This document shows positions 45,294 to 54,452 of a stretch of DNA of 64,000 bases, in pieces. Positions within the stretch are counted from its first letter, which is position 1. Each line of letters begins with the position of its first letter. The notes under the pieces were generated by a model that did no database searches, was not told where the DNA came from, and worked only from the letters and a program-made list of their open reading frames with translations. The stretch is from assembly GCA_965226025.1 (NCBI GenBank), contig CBDDCD010000003.1, forward strand, positions 186,001 to 250,000, read 5' to 3'. Made by a program: the position numbers and the translations under genes. This stretch comes from Moanibacter sp965226025 (GTDB lineage Bacteria > Verrucomicrobiota > Verrucomicrobiia > Opitutales > UBA2987).

Positions 45294-45345
45294 TGTTCCA
45301 TGAGCTTGATTCTGTATCTATATGGTTACAAGGGGATAACTCTTA

Positions 45346-45639
45346 GTCCGACGTTTCAATCTACTTGCCGATACATAAGCTCACGATTTTCTTTTCGATC
45401 ATCCTCCCCCTCGTCAGACCGACCATCGGCGCTTTCCTAATGATCACCTTCCTGGCTTCGTGGAATAATTTCACAAACCTCAAGTGATCCTCCAGAGTCC
45501 CGAAAAGCTTCCCTTCTCCGTTGCCATCGCCAATCTTAGGGATGTTTTTTCTCAGAATCACGGTGCCCTGGCCGCCGCTACCCTCGTTTCCGTGGCACCG
45601 GTCGGAGCCCTCTTTTTCCTTCTGCAGAGGGAGTATCTG
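45346..45639 (+). pseudogene. C-terminal fragment of a MalG-type ABC permease
   Basis: The fragment reads IILPLVRPTIGAFLMITFLA then SWNNFTN, and after a one-base frameshift near 45482 QVILQSPEKLPFSVAIANLR and LVSVAPVGALFFLLQREYLE. This is the C-terminal third of a sugar-type ABC permease (EAA-loop end and last two helices). The N-terminal two thirds are absent, and IS-A copy 3 cuts off the final residues. A relic, not functional. Confidence 0.75.
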
Positions 45640-47455
45640 GAGCCCGTCCCAGTGGTGGAAACAATTGATTTTTAATGAGTTATGGGCAAAAAAAAGGCCG
45701 GATAGAGCTGCAAAAAGCTCGATCCGGCGAAAAAGGGCGCTTATGCTTGCGTTAGTCAAATACAAAGCACGCCCTTCTCATGAAAAATATTGCCGTACAA
45801 AGCTTCCTGCGTCCAGCCCTAACTCCAGTCATTCGATGCAAAGACTACACCGTGTTTCTGGAAACAATGGAGCGGATTGACCGGGTTTTGATCGACTCCT
45901 CGCTGGAAAGGGAGGCGATCGTAAAAGCCTTGGAAGGATGGGATGAAGCGGGAGGGAAGGATCGGGAGCGACGCGCTCTAAGAGCGATAAAAGCGCTACG
46001 GGTGGAGGTGGTGCGTCATTTACTCGGAGGGATATCCTTTCGTTGTCTGTCGCAGGAGTTGGGACGCAGTGAGCTTCTGGCTAATTTTTGCCGGGTGCGT
46101 GAGGTAGACGGGATCCGGAAAATATCGAAGAGCAGTCTGGAACGGGATTCGAAATTCTTCGACGAAGCGTATCTGAGACAGCTGCATGCAAGGATGACCG
46201 AGGTGGTGGGCAATGCTGAACATTGTGGTGAGGCAGGATTAGAGAAGCCGATCGATACGAGGGAATGCCTGATCGACGCCACTTGCCTGGAAGCGAACAT
46301 CCACTGGCCCGTGGACTGGGTCTTGCTCAAGGATGTGGGAGCAACGCTGCTCAAGGCGATCAGTCTGATCCGGCAGGCGGGAATGAAACAGCGCATGCCC
46401 CAGGGAGCAAAGGGATTGGCTCGGGAGATGAACAAACGGTGCCTGGAGATGACGCATGCGCGTCGGCGCCGGGAGGCGGGCAAAGCGCGTAAAGGGATCC
46501 TGCGGCGGATGAAGCTATTGCTCAAGAAGATTGAGGGCCATGCCCTTCGCCACCGTGACTTATTGGAAGCTATGTGGATGCAAAGCGATTACACCGAGAA
46601 GAAGGCGAGCCGAATCATCGAGCGAATGGATGGTATGTTAGAGCAGATACCGCAGGTCATGAAACAGGCGCACGAACGGATCATAGGGGGGCGGCAGGTG
46701 AAGAATGAGGAGAAGATCCTGAGCGCCTACGAACCTGAGATTGACGTCATCGTGCGAGGCAAGGCAGATCGGGAGGTGGAGTTTGGCAACACCCTTTATT
46801 TATGCGAGAGCGCAGAGGGATATCTGTTGGACTGGAAACTGTATGGGGGGCAGGCCCCGAGCGAATTGAAGCAGCTTTGGGAAAGTCTGGAGAGGCAAAA
46901 GGGCTTCGCTTTAGAGGAGAAGATCGAAGCGATCAGTGGGGATCGGGGCTATGCCTCGAAGGCGGCCAGCAAGCGGCTCCAGGCAGAGGGGATTTTTGAC
47001 GCCCTTACGCCCCGCAATCCACAAGAGCTCAAGGAGCGGATGGAGGAGCCGCGCTTTGTCCGGTTGCAGCGACGACGAGGGAGCACCGAAGGCCGGATCG
47101 GAGTGCTCAAGAACCGATGGCACGGGGGCAAGATACGCAGCAAAGGCTTTGACAACCGTAACCTTAGCGTGGCCTGGTCGGTTCTGTCCCACAATCTATG
47201 GAAAATCGCGCAGAGACTTGCGCAAGAACATGAGAAAGAGGCAACGCAGGCGGCATAGGGATCCAAGAATCGAGTCAGAGGCGCTTCCTTGGGAGAACTA
47301 TCGACTCAAAGCGAGAGGAAGGGTGCTGGAAAGGTGCATAACGGATAAAAGGTAAGCTACCGAGGACGGAAGGCATGTCGTGGTCTACATAACGTGACGA
47401 AGATTGATATCGGTATCAGGCTTCCACCCAAATCCTCTCGGATTTGGGACAGCCT
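45640..47455 (+). mobile_element. insertion sequence IS-A, copy 3 (1816 bp), no target duplication
   Basis: Full length with the same ends as copies 1 and 2. The flanks differ: AGTATCTG on the left, GTAGTGTA on the right. The lack of duplication suggests a rearrangement, for example recombination between two IS-A copies or an IS-linked deletion. An IS1634-type element abuts its right end. Confidence 0.9.
45780..47258 (+). CDS. DDE transposase of IS-A copy 3
   Basis: 492 residues, intact triad D166/D388/E437. Has Ser at 393 like copy 2 and Ala at 232 like copy 1. Confidence 0.9.
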   Translation: MKNIAVQSFLRPALTPVIRCKDYTVFLETMERIDRVLIDSSLEREAIVKALEGWDEAGGKDRERRALRAIKALRVEVVRHLLGGISFRCLSQELGRSELLANFCRVREVDGIRKISKSSLERDSKFFDEAYLRQLHARMTEVVGNAEHCGEAGLEKPIDTRECLIDATCLEANIHWPVDWVLLKDVGATLLKAISLIRQAGMKQRMPQGAKGLAREMNKRCLEMTHARRRREAGKARKGILRRMKLLLKKIEGHALRHRDLLEAMWMQSDYTEKKASRIIERMDGMLEQIPQVMKQAHERIIGGRQVKNEEKILSAYEPEIDVIVRGKADREVEFGNTLYLCESAEGYLLDWKLYGGQAPSELKQLWESLERQKGFALEEKIEAISGDRGYASKAASKRLQAEGIFDALTPRNPQELKERMEEPRFVRLQRRRGSTEGRIGVLKNRWHGGKIRSKGFDNRNLSVAWSVLSHNLWKIAQRLAQEHEKEATQAA

Positions 47456-47497
47456 GTAGTGTAGACCTACGCTCTTCCCAGGGCGGGATTTTTTTCG

Positions 47498-47503
47498 TAT
47501 AAT
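47498..47503 (+). promoter_or_regulatory. possible -10 box for the IS1634-type transposase
   Basis: TATAAT lies 12 bases before the ATG. No matching -35 box is convincing, and such a short leader would be nearly leaderless. Confidence 0.3.
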
Positions 47504-47514
47504 GGTGGGCCATC

Positions 47515-49296
47515 ATGTTTCTGAGGTGTAATCGTCGGCGCAAAGATGGCAAAGAGCACTACTATTGGAATATCGTTGAGAACAAGCGTGTCAGCGGGGG
47601 GCGGGTGGTCCAAAGACAGGTCCTCTACCTTGGAGAGATCAACGATAGCCAACACGAAGCGTGGCGCAAGAGCATCGAGATTTTCGAAGAGGGCAGGGAA
47701 AGACCCGAACAGGTGGCGCTGTTTCCGGAAGATCGTGCCCCGCCTGTGGGCGACGAAAGTATTGTTAGAATACGGCTCAAAGATCTCAGGATCGAGAAGC
47801 CGCGGCAATGGGGAGGGTGCTGGCTTGGGTGCGTTCTATATGAGCAGTTGGGACTGGGAGAATTCTGGCGGGAGCGTCTCAGACCCTCCCGTCAGGGTAC
47901 CCGCTGGGCCCATGTGCTGCAGACCCTGGTGGTTTACCGGCTGATGGCACCGGGAAGCGAGTGGCGGCTGCATCGGGAATGGTATGAGCGAAGCGCGATG
48001 GGCGATCTGATGGGGGAAGACTTTGGGATCGCCGAGAAGAACACGCTCTATCGCTGCCACGATCGATTGCTCAGGCACAAGAAGGCCCTGTTCAGGCACC
48101 TGACCGAGAGGTGGAGCGATCTGTTCAATGCCCGTTACGAGATTTTGCTATACGATCTGACGAGCACCTATTTTGAGTGCGATCCGAACCAGGAGCCGGC
48201 GGCCTCGAGCCGACTGCGCAAGTTCGGCTACAGCCGCGATAAGCGACCTGACTGCGTGCAAGTGGTGATCGCCCTGGTGGTGACTTGTGAGGGCTTGCCG
48301 ATTGCCTATGAGGTACTTCCGGGTAACACGCAGGATAAAACCACCTTAAAAGATTTTCTTTCTCGGGTGGAAGAGAACTACGGTAAGGCGAACCGGGTGT
48401 GGGTGATGGATCGGGGCATTCCGACCGAGGAAGTCTTGCAACAGATGCGCCAAAGCGAACCCAGGATCCACTATCTGGTGGGTACCCCGCGCTCCTGGCT
48501 GGGTCGCTTCGAGCAGTCGTTGCTGCAGAAGGATTGGAAGCAGTTGCGTCCCGGTATCGAGGTGAAACTCCTCAGCGAGGGAGGTGAAACCTACGTTCTG
48601 GCTAAAAGCGACGATCGGGTGCGCAAAGAAAAAAACATGCGCCTGCGTCGTTTACGCCGTCTTATCGAGGCGCTCAAGAAGCTGCGTGAGAGCAAACGGC
48701 GCTACCAACGCGATACCATCCTGATCAAACTGGGCGAAGCCAAAAAGGAGGCCGGTCCCCGGATCTTTGGATTACTCGACATCGAGATCGCCCCCAAGGG
48801 CGCCCCCACTGAAAAGCCGCCTTTGAGCTTCCGGTTGAACTTAAAAAAATACCGCCAAGCCTATCGCCGCGAAGGCCGCTATCTGTTGCGCAGCACCCTC
48901 AGTGCCGAGAACCCCGAGCAACTCTGGCGCCTTTACCTGCAGCTCACTGAGATCGAGCAAGTCTTCAAGGAAATCAAGAACGACCTTTCCATCCGCCCCA
49001 TCCATCATCAGAGAGATGATCGCATCGAGGCGCACATCTTTATCAGCTTCCTTGCTTACTCTCTGTGGGTCACCCTGAAACGTCGACTCTACCCGATGGC
49101 TCCGGGACTGACCCCAGCCGAGGTGCTCTCCAAAATGGCGGCCATCCAAATGCTCGATGTGAAACTGCCCACCACCGACGGACGCACCGTTGTGCTTACC
49201 CGTTACACCGAGCCCGGTGAGGACCAAAAGCTACTACTGAACCGGTTACACCTCGAACTTCCTCCCCAACCACCCCCCAAAATCGAATCCAAATAA
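47515..49296 (+). CDS. IS1634-family transposase
   Basis: 593 residues, usual length for the family. The catalytic residues fit D214 in LLYDLTSTYFE, D299 in VMDRGIPTEE and E481 in LTEIEQVFKEIKN, followed by DDRIEAHIFISFLAYSLW. The N-terminus has a beta-rich segment (YYWNIVENKRVSGGRVVQRQ) common in IS1634 proteins. The frame is intact, so the element may be active. Confidence 0.9.
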   Translation: MFLRCNRRRKDGKEHYYWNIVENKRVSGGRVVQRQVLYLGEINDSQHEAWRKSIEIFEEGRERPEQVALFPEDRAPPVGDESIVRIRLKDLRIEKPRQWGGCWLGCVLYEQLGLGEFWRERLRPSRQGTRWAHVLQTLVVYRLMAPGSEWRLHREWYERSAMGDLMGEDFGIAEKNTLYRCHDRLLRHKKALFRHLTERWSDLFNARYEILLYDLTSTYFECDPNQEPAASSRLRKFGYSRDKRPDCVQVVIALVVTCEGLPIAYEVLPGNTQDKTTLKDFLSRVEENYGKANRVWVMDRGIPTEEVLQQMRQSEPRIHYLVGTPRSWLGRFEQSLLQKDWKQLRPGIEVKLLSEGGETYVLAKSDDRVRKEKNMRLRRLRRLIEALKKLRESKRRYQRDTILIKLGEAKKEAGPRIFGLLDIEIAPKGAPTEKPPLSFRLNLKKYRQAYRREGRYLLRSTLSAENPEQLWRLYLQLTEIEQVFKEIKNDLSIRPIHHQRDDRIEAHIFISFLAYSLWVTLKRRLYPMAPGLTPAEVLSKMAAIQMLDVKLPTTDGRTVVLTRYTEPGEDQKLLLNRLHLELPPQPPPKIESK

Positions 49297-49396
49297 CCCC
49301 TCCTGTAGTGTAGACCTTTGGCCCACTATCAACGACTTACGTCGAAATCAGGCCCCAGTTGAGAAAGACGGGCTAACGAGCGGGGCAGTGAAGGGC

Positions 49397-49463
49397 TAGG
49401 AATTTGTCGGACGGACACAGTCACTGGCGAAGCGGTCGAACATCAAAGTCCGACAGATTCCTA
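49397..49463. repeat. TAGGAATCTGTCGGAC-family element, ~65-bp form, reverse orientation
   Basis: Arms TAGGAATTTGTCGGAC and GTCCGACAGATTCCTA. The loop read on the minus strand resembles the loop of the 42.5-kb element. It lies just downstream of the HTTM-type gene. Confidence 0.8.
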
Positions 49464-49469
49464 CCCCTA

Positions 49470-50378
49470 TCAAGTCTCGAGAAAGGACCGAAGCAGGGCA
49501 TGCAGGGGAACGTATTTGTAGAAGAGGAGGAGGAAGCAGGTTGCGATGTAGAGAATCCGAGTGAGGGAGAGTCGAGGTTCACACTGGGCGAGACCGAGGA
49601 TCATGAGAGTCCAGCCGAAGGTGGAGCCGACGATCGGGACGGAAAAGTAGGTGGTCTAGGCAAAGAGGAGAAGGAGGGAGTGGCGAAAAAAGGAGAGTCG
49701 AAATCGAAAAGGCCAAAGAAAGAAGAGGGCGAGGGCGGTCTCGATTCCGATTGTCCACCAGATAATGATCTCAGTGAACGCCGCCAATCGATCGCTGGAT
49801 TGGAGTTCGACGGAATCCTCGTCGGAGGAGGGATTGGCCATCCGTCCGAGGGCCCTGTAGTTGTCCCGATAGGTTTCGTCGTTCAACTGACCGAAGACCA
49901 CTCCGAGGTCCTGAAACCTTCTGTCCGTCAGAAAGGTGTAGTGAAAATAGCCGCCATGGAGGAAGTCATCCGAGAGGGGACCCTTCCATAGTGCCGCGAA
50001 GAGAAAGCTGAATCCGATCAGGAGTCTGGCGTTAGAAGCCATCACAGCGGCTGTCTCCTTGGAGAAGAGGGCGATGGTCAGTGCGATGCACCAGTAGTTG
50101 AATAGAAAGTGGTGGTTGTCCTGGGTCCACCAATCGCCCAGGGTCTTGAGGCTTATCAACAGGGTCGTGGCTACCCATAACCAGCGGTTCCTGTGGACGC
50201 CCGGGACCAGCATCCCGACGAGGGCGAGAAGACGGAGTGAGACCTTGAATTGCCAGTCGTCACCCACCATCCAGTCCGACAGGAGAAGCAGCAGTAGGGT
50301 CAGCCGGGCGACGATATCGATCGGATCGATCTTCTCAGAGAATCTCGAGACCGCCGAAATCAGGCTCTTGGGGTTCAT
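49470..50378 (-). pseudogene. HTTM-like membrane protein interrupted by an in-frame TAG
   Basis: The first 240 codons have several membrane helices and HTTM-like features (WVATTLLISLKTLGDWWTQD, LFNYWCIALTIALF, FLFAALWKGPLSDDFLHGGY). They end in FRHSLLLLFA then TAG at 49656-49658. Without a shift the same frame continues TTYFSVPIVGSTFGWTLMIL to a TGA at 49470, giving 302 codons and two more membrane helices. A nonsense mutation is the simplest reading. HTTM proteins are horizontally oriented membrane proteins related to vitamin-K-dependent carboxylase. Confidence 0.7.
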
Positions 50379-50380
50379 GT

Positions 50381-50833
50381 CTACTGGAAACCGTCTCTGG
50401 TCCTTTGGAGCGTCAACCGGCCTACCTCAATTCGCTTGACCCGCATGCTGGTGGAGTCGAAAGACATCTTCCGGACGATCAATTGAATGGAAGTAAAAGG
50501 CATCTTGTGGAGATGCCCAGTGAGCCTTTCTGCTACCTCCCTCAGATTCTCCTCACTGGGGAGGGATGTCGCTCTCTGGACCGCCTTTTGCAGCGACCTT
50601 GACTGTGACAGGAAGCGGGAAACGGGAAAGGCACGTTGGCGGCCCCGGTGGGTGAGCGAAACTCTGAATTCGCGATTCTTGAGTTTATCTACAGTCGAGA
50701 AGAGACCGAATCCGCCCCCTTTCGCGGGTGTCAATAATTCTCCAAAATAGGCCAAACGAACTTGGCAAAGAGCTACCACGATGATGAGCAGGATTGGAGT
50801 GTGGAGGAAAAGATTCTTAATTCCAGACCTCAT
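50381..50833 (-). CDS. small membrane protein, partner of the HTTM-like gene
   Basis: 150 residues: one N-terminal membrane helix (TPILLIIVVALCQVRLAYFG), a LLTPAKGGGFGLFSTVD block and a basic soluble domain (about 55-150). Small proteins with a GxGFGxFSTVD motif are often found next to HTTM genes. The stop is 2 bp before the HTTM start, so the two were co-translated. Function unknown. Confidence 0.65.
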   Translation of the reverse strand: MRSGIKNLFLHTPILLIIVVALCQVRLAYFGELLTPAKGGGFGLFSTVDKLKNREFRVSLTHRGRQRAFPVSRFLSQSRSLQKAVQRATSLPSEENLREVAERLTGHLHKMPFTSIQLIVRKMSFDSTSMRVKRIEVGRLTLQRTRDGFQ

Positions 50834-50850
50834 ATTAGACCGATTTTATC

Positions 50851-50947
50851 AGGAATCTGTCGGCAGGGACGTAGACGGAAACCACTTCCTTCATTCGACA
50901 ATCTGATCCTCAGCGATGATGCGAGGTTCAAAGTCCGTCAGAATCCT
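50851..50947. repeat. TAGGAATCTGTCGGAC-family element, ~97-bp form
   Basis: Left arm AGGAATCTGTCGGC, right arm GTCCGTCAGAATCCT (imperfect). Same length as the element at 57032-57128. Its right arm ends next to the stop of the truncated dehydrogenase gene. Confidence 0.65.
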
Positions 50948-50949
50948 AA

Positions 50950-51246
50950 TCAGTTCTTATTCCAGTCCAGCAGGACTCCGACCTTAGCCTGGATCGCGTA
51001 TGGGCCTGTTTCCCGAACTATTCCGACATTGGCATAGCCGGATTTCCAATGGTAGGCGCACCAACTCCCGGATTGGAAGACCTTGGGTTCGCGGCCAGTG
51101 AAATTGGCGAGCTCAGTTCCGGCGCTGATAAAAGTACATTCGGTCTGGATGAAAACTTCCCGAGCGCGGAGGTCCAATTTATCGAGCTCCTCCTCCTGCA
51201 ATTCAACCTGATTGCGACCTGAAATGACGACCTCTTTGATCTTCAC
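50950..51246 (-). pseudogene. N-terminal fragment of a medium-chain dehydrogenase
   Basis: 98 codons covering the start of a GroES-like domain (VFIQTECTFISAGTELANFT, GSWCAYHWKSGYANVGIV). Family members have 330-380 residues; here the Rossmann domain is missing and the frame ends at WNKN beside a palindromic repeat. A truncated relic; no rest of the gene is seen nearby. Confidence 0.65.
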
Positions 51247-51360
51247 AGGGGGGGTAAGGTGTGAGATATCGTTGGGTAAGTCAATTAGGGTGTGGAGGGG
51301 GATTAGTTGCGAGATGCGAGTTTCGAGTTTCGGGGTGCGAGTTACGAGTGGCGGGGGGTG

Positions 51361-51397
51361 GACAAAGCTCGAGACAAAGCTTACGACCAGAGCTTAC
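51361..51397. repeat. GTCGCGAGCTT-family single arm
   Basis: GACAAAGCTCGAGACAAAGC then TTACGACCAGAGCTTAC is the reverse-oriented form of the arms at 7.3 and 9.0 kb. It lies in the gap before rfaE2, preceded by GAGTTTCGAGTTTCGG-type low-complexity sequence. Confidence 0.45.
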
Positions 51398-51437
51398 ATA
51401 ACTCGAACCCTGACCTCTGAACCCTCTCTCCTGATAA

Positions 51438-51950
51438 ATGTCTGCCTTCAACTACGAATCCAAGATCCTTTCCTGGGAGGCGGCGCGGCAGGAGAGCGCG
51501 CGCCTCAAGGAGGTGGGGAAGGTCGTGGTATTTACGAACGGCTGTTTTGATATTCTACATCCTGGGCATCTGACGTATCTTACTTTTGCGCGAAAACAGG
51601 GCGACTGTCTCATGGTGGGTCTGAACAGTGATGCTTCGGTAAAAAGGAACAAAGGAGAGAGTCGTCCAATTGTCCCGCAGATGGAGAGGGCGCTGATGCT
51701 ATCGGGATTGGTCGCGGTCGATTTCGTTGTTATCTTCGATCAGGACGAACCGCGCGAACTGATAGGTGAGCTGGCGCCGGATGTGCTGGTCAAGGGTGAG
51801 GATTGGGCACACTACGTAAGCGGAGCGGAAGTGGTTGAAGAAAGCGGGGGAAAGGTGGTCCTGGCAAAAATGGTGGAGGGCCAATCAACGACCAACATCA
51901 TTGAAAATATCCTTCAAAAGTTGTCCAGGAAGGAGAGAAAGCCGCCCTGA
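51438..51950 (+). CDS. rfaE2: D-glycero-beta-D-manno-heptose 1-phosphate adenylyltransferase
   Basis: 170 residues, size of the stand-alone nucleotidyltransferase domain of HldE. The HxGH site is H41-P-G-H44 in FTNGCFDILHPGH; also GLNSDASVKRNKGESRPIVP and the C-terminal VEGQSTTNII, equivalent to the substrate-binding STT(N/S)II end. It makes ADP-heptose for the LPS inner core, showing a Gram-negative outer membrane. No ribosome site is evident. Its 3' end overlaps the convergent HAD gene by 37 bp. Confidence 0.9.
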   Translation: MSAFNYESKILSWEAARQESARLKEVGKVVVFTNGCFDILHPGHLTYLTFARKQGDCLMVGLNSDASVKRNKGESRPIVPQMERALMLSGLVAVDFVVIFDQDEPRELIGELAPDVLVKGEDWAHYVSGAEVVEESGGKVVLAKMVEGQSTTNIIENILQKLSRKERKPP

Positions 51951-52663
51951 GTGAGGCTTTGAATACCGTCAAGGATGGCTTCTTCCTCGTCGTCCGGACC
52001 GACATAGCCCCAGTTGGCGAGGAGAAAGGTGATATCGTTTTCCTTTTCGAATTTGCTCTTGAGCTGCTGGAGATTCTGTAGCGAGTCGTCCAGGAAGTAG
52101 TAGTGAGAATGGGTAAATCGTTCTCGGATCGCCTTCAGGTTTTCTGATTTGGTGGCGCCTTCTTCGGCAGAGTAGATGTTGGTGGGATCGATCGAGAGCT
52201 GGAAATGCCCGCACAGTTCGACGACCGCAGGTTTATTCTTGTTGGTCAGAATCACGATGGCTTCAGCACTCTGCTCTTGGAGTCTCTGCCAGAGGGGTTG
52301 CATTGGACGATTCAGATCAAGCCAGGCGGCGCGGTCTTTGGAGAGGAATCTCTTTCGAGCGGCGAAGAAACGATTGCGCCGCTCATCAGGCGGTTCGTCG
52401 TTAGAGCCGATGAGGTCACCGTATTCTTCCGGTGTGAGAAGTGGGTCCGAACCCTCCCGCAAGCATTCAATGCACCATCGCGCTAGAATCGGGAAGTCAT
52501 CCGCCGGCTGGAGATGGTAGCGATTCTTTCGAAAGAGCACTTCAAATCCTTCGGGTAGATCCTGGAGCCGGGTCACCAACTCGCCGGATGCTGTGTTGTA
52601 GGCGGTTACAAGGACTTCGCTCAACGAGTCGATCATTACTCCGTCGAAATCGTAAATAATCAT
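51914..52663 (-). CDS. HAD-superfamily hydrolase
   Basis: 249 residues with HAD motif I DFDGVMIDS (D5, D7), motif II VILTNKNK, a Lys in the EGATKSENL region and motif IV YYFLDDSLQ. The cap is ~110 residues and helical, suggesting a class I phosphatase. The substrate cannot be named. Position next to rfaE2 would fit a heptose-phosphate phosphatase, but the two are convergent and motifs are not GmhB-like, so that link is weak. Confidence 0.75.
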   Translation of the reverse strand: MIIYDFDGVMIDSLSEVLVTAYNTASGELVTRLQDLPEGFEVLFRKNRYHLQPADDFPILARWCIECLREGSDPLLTPEEYGDLIGSNDEPPDERRNRFFAARKRFLSKDRAAWLDLNRPMQPLWQRLQEQSAEAIVILTNKNKPAVVELCGHFQLSIDPTNIYSAEEGATKSENLKAIRERFTHSHYYFLDDSLQNLQQLKSKFEKENDITFLLANWGYVGPDDEEEAILDGIQSLTQGGFLSFLDNF

Positions 52664-52817
52664 AGGAACGAGAAGAATCTAAGACATGGCTCCGAAATTG
52701 ACGTCTTTCGAAATTATCAATTAGTGTCTACGGTGAGAATCCATCTATACTTGAGGAGAGTAGTGCTCTACTTCAATCTTGCTGCTTGGGTAAACGCAAA
52801 ATTTCGTCAACAGGGAA

Positions 52818-54374
52818 ATGGATAAGAAGATTCATCTCGGAATAAGGAAGTCCATTGGGGTTGTGCGGGTTCTGGGTTGGGCCTCTGGGTGGTGGCTTTG
52901 GGCAGTTTTGCTGAGCGGGCTTTCATGTCTGCCTTCGGAGGCCTTGGCAACCGAACCGGTCCAAGGCGCTGGGGCCGCGGATCAGATTGCCCCCCGCTCC
53001 TTTGAGAAAGTCTTTGACGGAATCAAGCGTGAAGCCTCGCCGGAAGAGCTCTACCGATTCCTCTATGCGGTCCCCAAAGGGGGTGATTTGCACCACCATC
53101 ATGGCGGTTCTATCTTTGCGGAAGATTGGTACAGGGTCGCTACCGATCCATCCCTTAATGGAGGCGTCCGCTATTTCACTCGCCACCGGATCGAGAACTG
53201 TGGAGAAGAAGGAGATCTGGCGTGGGGGCGTAGCGGACACGATCGCGCGCTCTATTGGGTCAACATCAATGAATGGGCCTGGGAGGCTCTTTCAAAATGC
53301 CATCGAAGGGAATTCAAGCCGATCGGGAAACTAACGGAGAAGGAACGAGAGGCTTGGGAGGCTTCAATGATCCTGGACCGGCCCGGGGAAGGGAGAAATG
53401 AGTTCTTCGAGAATCATTGGAGCCGGATCAACCATCTTTTCAAGAATCCCTATGTGATGGCTGAGCTCCTGGTCCAGAATATGAAGCACTACGGAGGGGA
53501 AGGATTGATTTATCTAGAACCCCAAGTGGGCATGAAGGGTTTTCACGATGGAGATGGAGAACCGCTCTCATCCTCGGCGGTGAACGAAATCTACAGGGAG
53601 CGCATCAGCAGACCGGATGCAAGGAAGACCGGCCTGACGATACGTTTCCTCGTGACCGTTTTGCGATTTAGCGACAATGCGCCCCAACAAATCGAGCCCA
53701 CGTTTGAGTTCATCAGTCGCCACAGCGATCTCTGGAGAGGAATCAATATGGCGGGCCGGGAAGACAATCAGAAGGGCTTTCCAGCCCGGTTTACGAAAGC
53801 ATTTGACGACGCCTTGAGGAGTTACTCGGGGATTGGGATTTCGATTCACGCCGGCGAGCAGGATGAGCCCTCATCGCACATTTTCGACACCCTGAGACTG
53901 GGAGCCACCCGGATCGGCCATGCCGTTAATCTGATCGACGATGCCCAGACCATGCAGCTCATGCGGTGCGGCAAATTCATGCTCGAGATCAACCTTGTAA
54001 GCAACCACATGCTGGAATACGTTCAACATCCGCGGGACCATCCATTCCCAATCTATCTGAGGCATGGTATCCCCTGCGCACTATCGACGGACGATCGGGG
54101 GATGTTTGATTCGAATATGACGGACGAATACTACACTGCCGTAACGAACTTTAATCTTGCCTGGAAAGAGTTGGTCGAACTCGGTCATAACAGCCTTAGA
54201 TTCTCTTTTGCGCAGCCCCATGTGGTGGCCGATCTTATCGAACAATATAGGGAAAACATCGCGAATTTCGAGAGAAGGCTGGCGGTCGATAACTGGCGAA
54301 GTGCCCTGGTGAAGATCAAGCCCGCAGGAACCGGTTACGGGAGGAGACATTTGGGTCTGAAACTCAGCCGTTAA
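52818..54374 (+). CDS. exported adenosine-deaminase-like (ADGF/CECR1-type) enzyme
   Basis: 518 residues. A long N-terminal signal region (hydrophobic 18-45) precedes the amidohydrolase fold: metal HxH within GGDLHHHHGGS (about H92/H94), ISIHAGEQ (His/Glu), RIGHAVNL and the catalytic-metal Asp pair in ALSTDDRGMF. Length and leader match the secreted adenosine deaminase growth-factor subfamily rather than the ~340-residue cytosolic form. It would turn extracellular adenosine into inosine. It forms a purine theme with the adenine-deaminase-like gene and decayed permease at 42.5-45.3 kb. Confidence 0.83.
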   Translation: MDKKIHLGIRKSIGVVRVLGWASGWWLWAVLLSGLSCLPSEALATEPVQGAGAADQIAPRSFEKVFDGIKREASPEELYRFLYAVPKGGDLHHHHGGSIFAEDWYRVATDPSLNGGVRYFTRHRIENCGEEGDLAWGRSGHDRALYWVNINEWAWEALSKCHRREFKPIGKLTEKEREAWEASMILDRPGEGRNEFFENHWSRINHLFKNPYVMAELLVQNMKHYGGEGLIYLEPQVGMKGFHDGDGEPLSSSAVNEIYRERISRPDARKTGLTIRFLVTVLRFSDNAPQQIEPTFEFISRHSDLWRGINMAGREDNQKGFPARFTKAFDDALRSYSGIGISIHAGEQDEPSSHIFDTLRLGATRIGHAVNLIDDAQTMQLMRCGKFMLEINLVSNHMLEYVQHPRDHPFPIYLRHGIPCALSTDDRGMFDSNMTDEYYTAVTNFNLAWKELVELGHNSLRFSFAQPHVVADLIEQYRENIANFERRLAVDNWRSALVKIKPAGTGYGRRHLGLKLSR

Positions 54375-54452
54375 GACTGAGGATACTTAGAAGGCGCTGG
54401 TCAAACTGAATGTGATCAGTGCGGTTGGCGGCGAAACGGATTACTTCCGGTG

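Larger units (their letters stand above)
47453..49317 (+). mobile_element. IS1634-type insertion sequence with 16-bp flanking direct repeat
   Basis: CCTGTAGTGTAGACCT occurs at 47453-47468 and 49302-49317, both in direct orientation around the transposase gene. The IS1634 family is known for long, variable target duplications, which fits; no clear terminal inverted repeat was seen. The left copy overlaps the last 3 bases of IS-A copy 3, so this element probably inserted at that junction. Confidence 0.75.
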
